Shown here one piece after another: positions 62,899-64,000 of a stretch of DNA of 64,000 bases. The stretch spans positions 558,001-622,000 of the forward strand of contig OY723258.1 of NCBI GenBank assembly GCA_963210315.1. Reading direction: 5' to 3'. Origin of the DNA: Rhynchopus euleeides. Taxonomy: Eukaryota > Euglenozoa > Diplonemea > Diplonemida > Diplonemidae. The first letter of the stretch is position 1; each line of letters opens with the position of its first letter. The translations under genes and the position numbers were made by a program. Under the pieces are notes generated by a model, which saw nothing but the letters and a program-made list of their open reading frames with translations, did no database searches and had not been told where the DNA came from.

Positions 62899-64000
62899 GC
62901 GGATTCGAATTGTCGGGGAGGGGGGGGTGTGTACGAGAAAGGGAAGAGAAGAGGAAGGGAAGGGGGGGAGGGGGGAAGAATGGGATCATCAGATTATTTC
63001 GCTGGATTTCCCTTCTCCCCACCCCCCACCCCCCCTCAACCCCCCCTCCCTCCACACCCCCCCCCCCACACACACGTTAATCATTCTCTCGTTGTCGTGT
63101 GGATCTCTCCGGGCGACTCTGGTGGATGCAACACATGGCAGTGCCACACTTAGAGGCCCACGTCTGACTTGCTATATACCCACCCTTCTGTCTTGCAACG
63201 AACGGCCTTTGAATTCCCGACACTAAATCCTTCCGATCGATCACACCATCCCCACCCTCCCCCTCCCCCTTCAAGACCGACGGGTCTCTGTGAAGGTGGA
63301 GGAGGGCGTGGTATTGTGTGTGTGTGTGTGTGTGGTTATCAAGTTTTAAGGCGGTGTCGCCCTGCACGGGCAGTAGCACCTCCCCTTCAGTATCGCACTC
63401 CCGAAGGATTCCCCAACACGACGTGACACCGGTTTCGACGCGTACTCTTCGTACCCCTCCCCCCGGCCGCGTCTCTTCAGCGAAGAACCGGGGATAATCG
63501 GACCAGGGCTAGCTAAACCCTGGTGGTGTCACGGGTGGGGTTGGAGAGGGAGAAAAGGAAGAAATGAAGTTGCGAAAAAGTCAAACACTGACACGTGAAA
63601 TCAATAAAAAAGCGGTATATATCGCCCCCTTGCTGCGACGAAGACACTAAATAGTCAGGCCGCTTCAAGAGTCTTGAGGGCTTGTGTGTGTGTGTGTGTG
63701 CGGGACAAGGGCGGCTCTCGTTTTGCTGTTTGTTTTGTTTTTGCACGCCATAAAAGATTACCATGCAGCATCGGCATTTTTGAGAAAGAAATTCAGATAA
63801 GAAGGAGAAGAGAAAAAAGGCAACAAGCAAAAGTAAAGCGTATGGCGGTTGGGGGGGGGGGGGTGGGAAAAAAAGAGGTGGATATTTGATTTTCTTTGGA
63901 TTCTTTGTGTTGGGGATCGTGTCATCCACTACCTCGGCGGGGAAAATAATGGCCCACACGTGGATTGGATATGAACGGGAATATTGGAACATCGGAAGAA
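62899..64000. repeat. Segmental duplication, right copy (runs off the window)
   Basis: It matches 58328-59076 at near identity, apart from small G/C-run length differences and a ~348-bp insertion at 63335-63682. The window ends 160 bp before the position where the stop codon of a second secreted-protein gene copy would fall. Confidence 0.92.
63335..63682. mobile_element. Insertion within a (GT)n run, unclassified
   Basis: It is present in the right duplication copy and absent from the left, flanked on both sides by GT repeats. The ends are loosely inverted (TCAAGTTTTAAGGCGG against TCAAGACTCTTGAAGCGG). Inside are a palindrome ACCAGGG-CTAGCTAAA-CCCTGGT and an AT-rich segment with TATATATCGCC. 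It has no ORF. It may be a short mobile element or a filler insertion. Confidence 0.55.

Noticed and set aside
63513-63535. ACCAGGG...CCCTGGT palindrome as a footprint of an excised AGGG element
   Set aside because: No flanking duplication is visible and the motif is short; chance palindrome cannot be excluded.

Overview
The window looks like nuclear DNA of a free-living unicellular eukaryote. The genes are GC-rich, and GT-AG spliceosomal introns can be placed exactly in three of them. The products are typical of protists: a coat-type WD40 protein, a cyclic-nucleotide-gated potassium channel, a secreted papain-like protease, a Pro/Thr-rich secreted protein and a coiled-coil protein. About half of the window is transposons, satellites, very long G or C runs and segmental duplications. 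All seven genes that I support lie on the minus strand. That arrangement, with acceptor-like sites just upstream of several first ATGs, would fit a trans-splicing lineage such as a diplonemid or other euglenozoan. This placement is an inference, and other protist groups remain possible.

Layout. 1-2581: 5' portion of a WD40/alpha-solenoid coat protein that runs off the left edge. 3.3-18.0 kb: a chain of terminal-inverted-repeat (TIR) DNA elements, each flanked by the dinucleotide TA, at 3364-4510, 4531-6058, 6061-6942, 9910-12900, 13761-14798, 14852-16004 and 16022-18022. Two further TA elements are nested inside (11243-11713 and 13824-14168). The 9910-12900 element encodes a pogo/Tc1-mariner-like DDE transposase, which the nested element interrupts. 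Two satellite-like tracts (7.2-8.8 and 12.9-13.5 kb) sit between them. 20166-27501: a 7.3-kb element of a second type, with AGGG ends and a 9-10-bp target duplication, carrying a 50-bp minisatellite and no recognisable gene. Two smaller elements of this type occur at 33373-34333 (with a small SR-rich ORF) and 38245-38730. A single multi-exon gene lies at 30089-31287.

42.3-61.4 kb is gene-dense. It holds a CNG-type channel with a PDZ-like tail (42370-45165), a 1074-residue multipass membrane protein with four ubiquitin-like modules (46296-49520), a four-exon coiled-coil protein (50139-52359), a cathepsin-L-like protease with a tripled cysteine module (53501-55705) and a secreted protein with a doubled domain and an APPT-repeat stalk (59236-61428). 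The right end (62.8-64.0 kb) repeats sequence found at 58.3-59.1 kb, so a tandem segmental duplication probably continues past the window.

The genes do not form an obvious pathway. Channel, multipass protein, protease and stalked secreted protein are all membrane or secretory products. Exon calls come from reading frame, GT-AG sites and phase only. Protein families were recognised by eye, without database searches.
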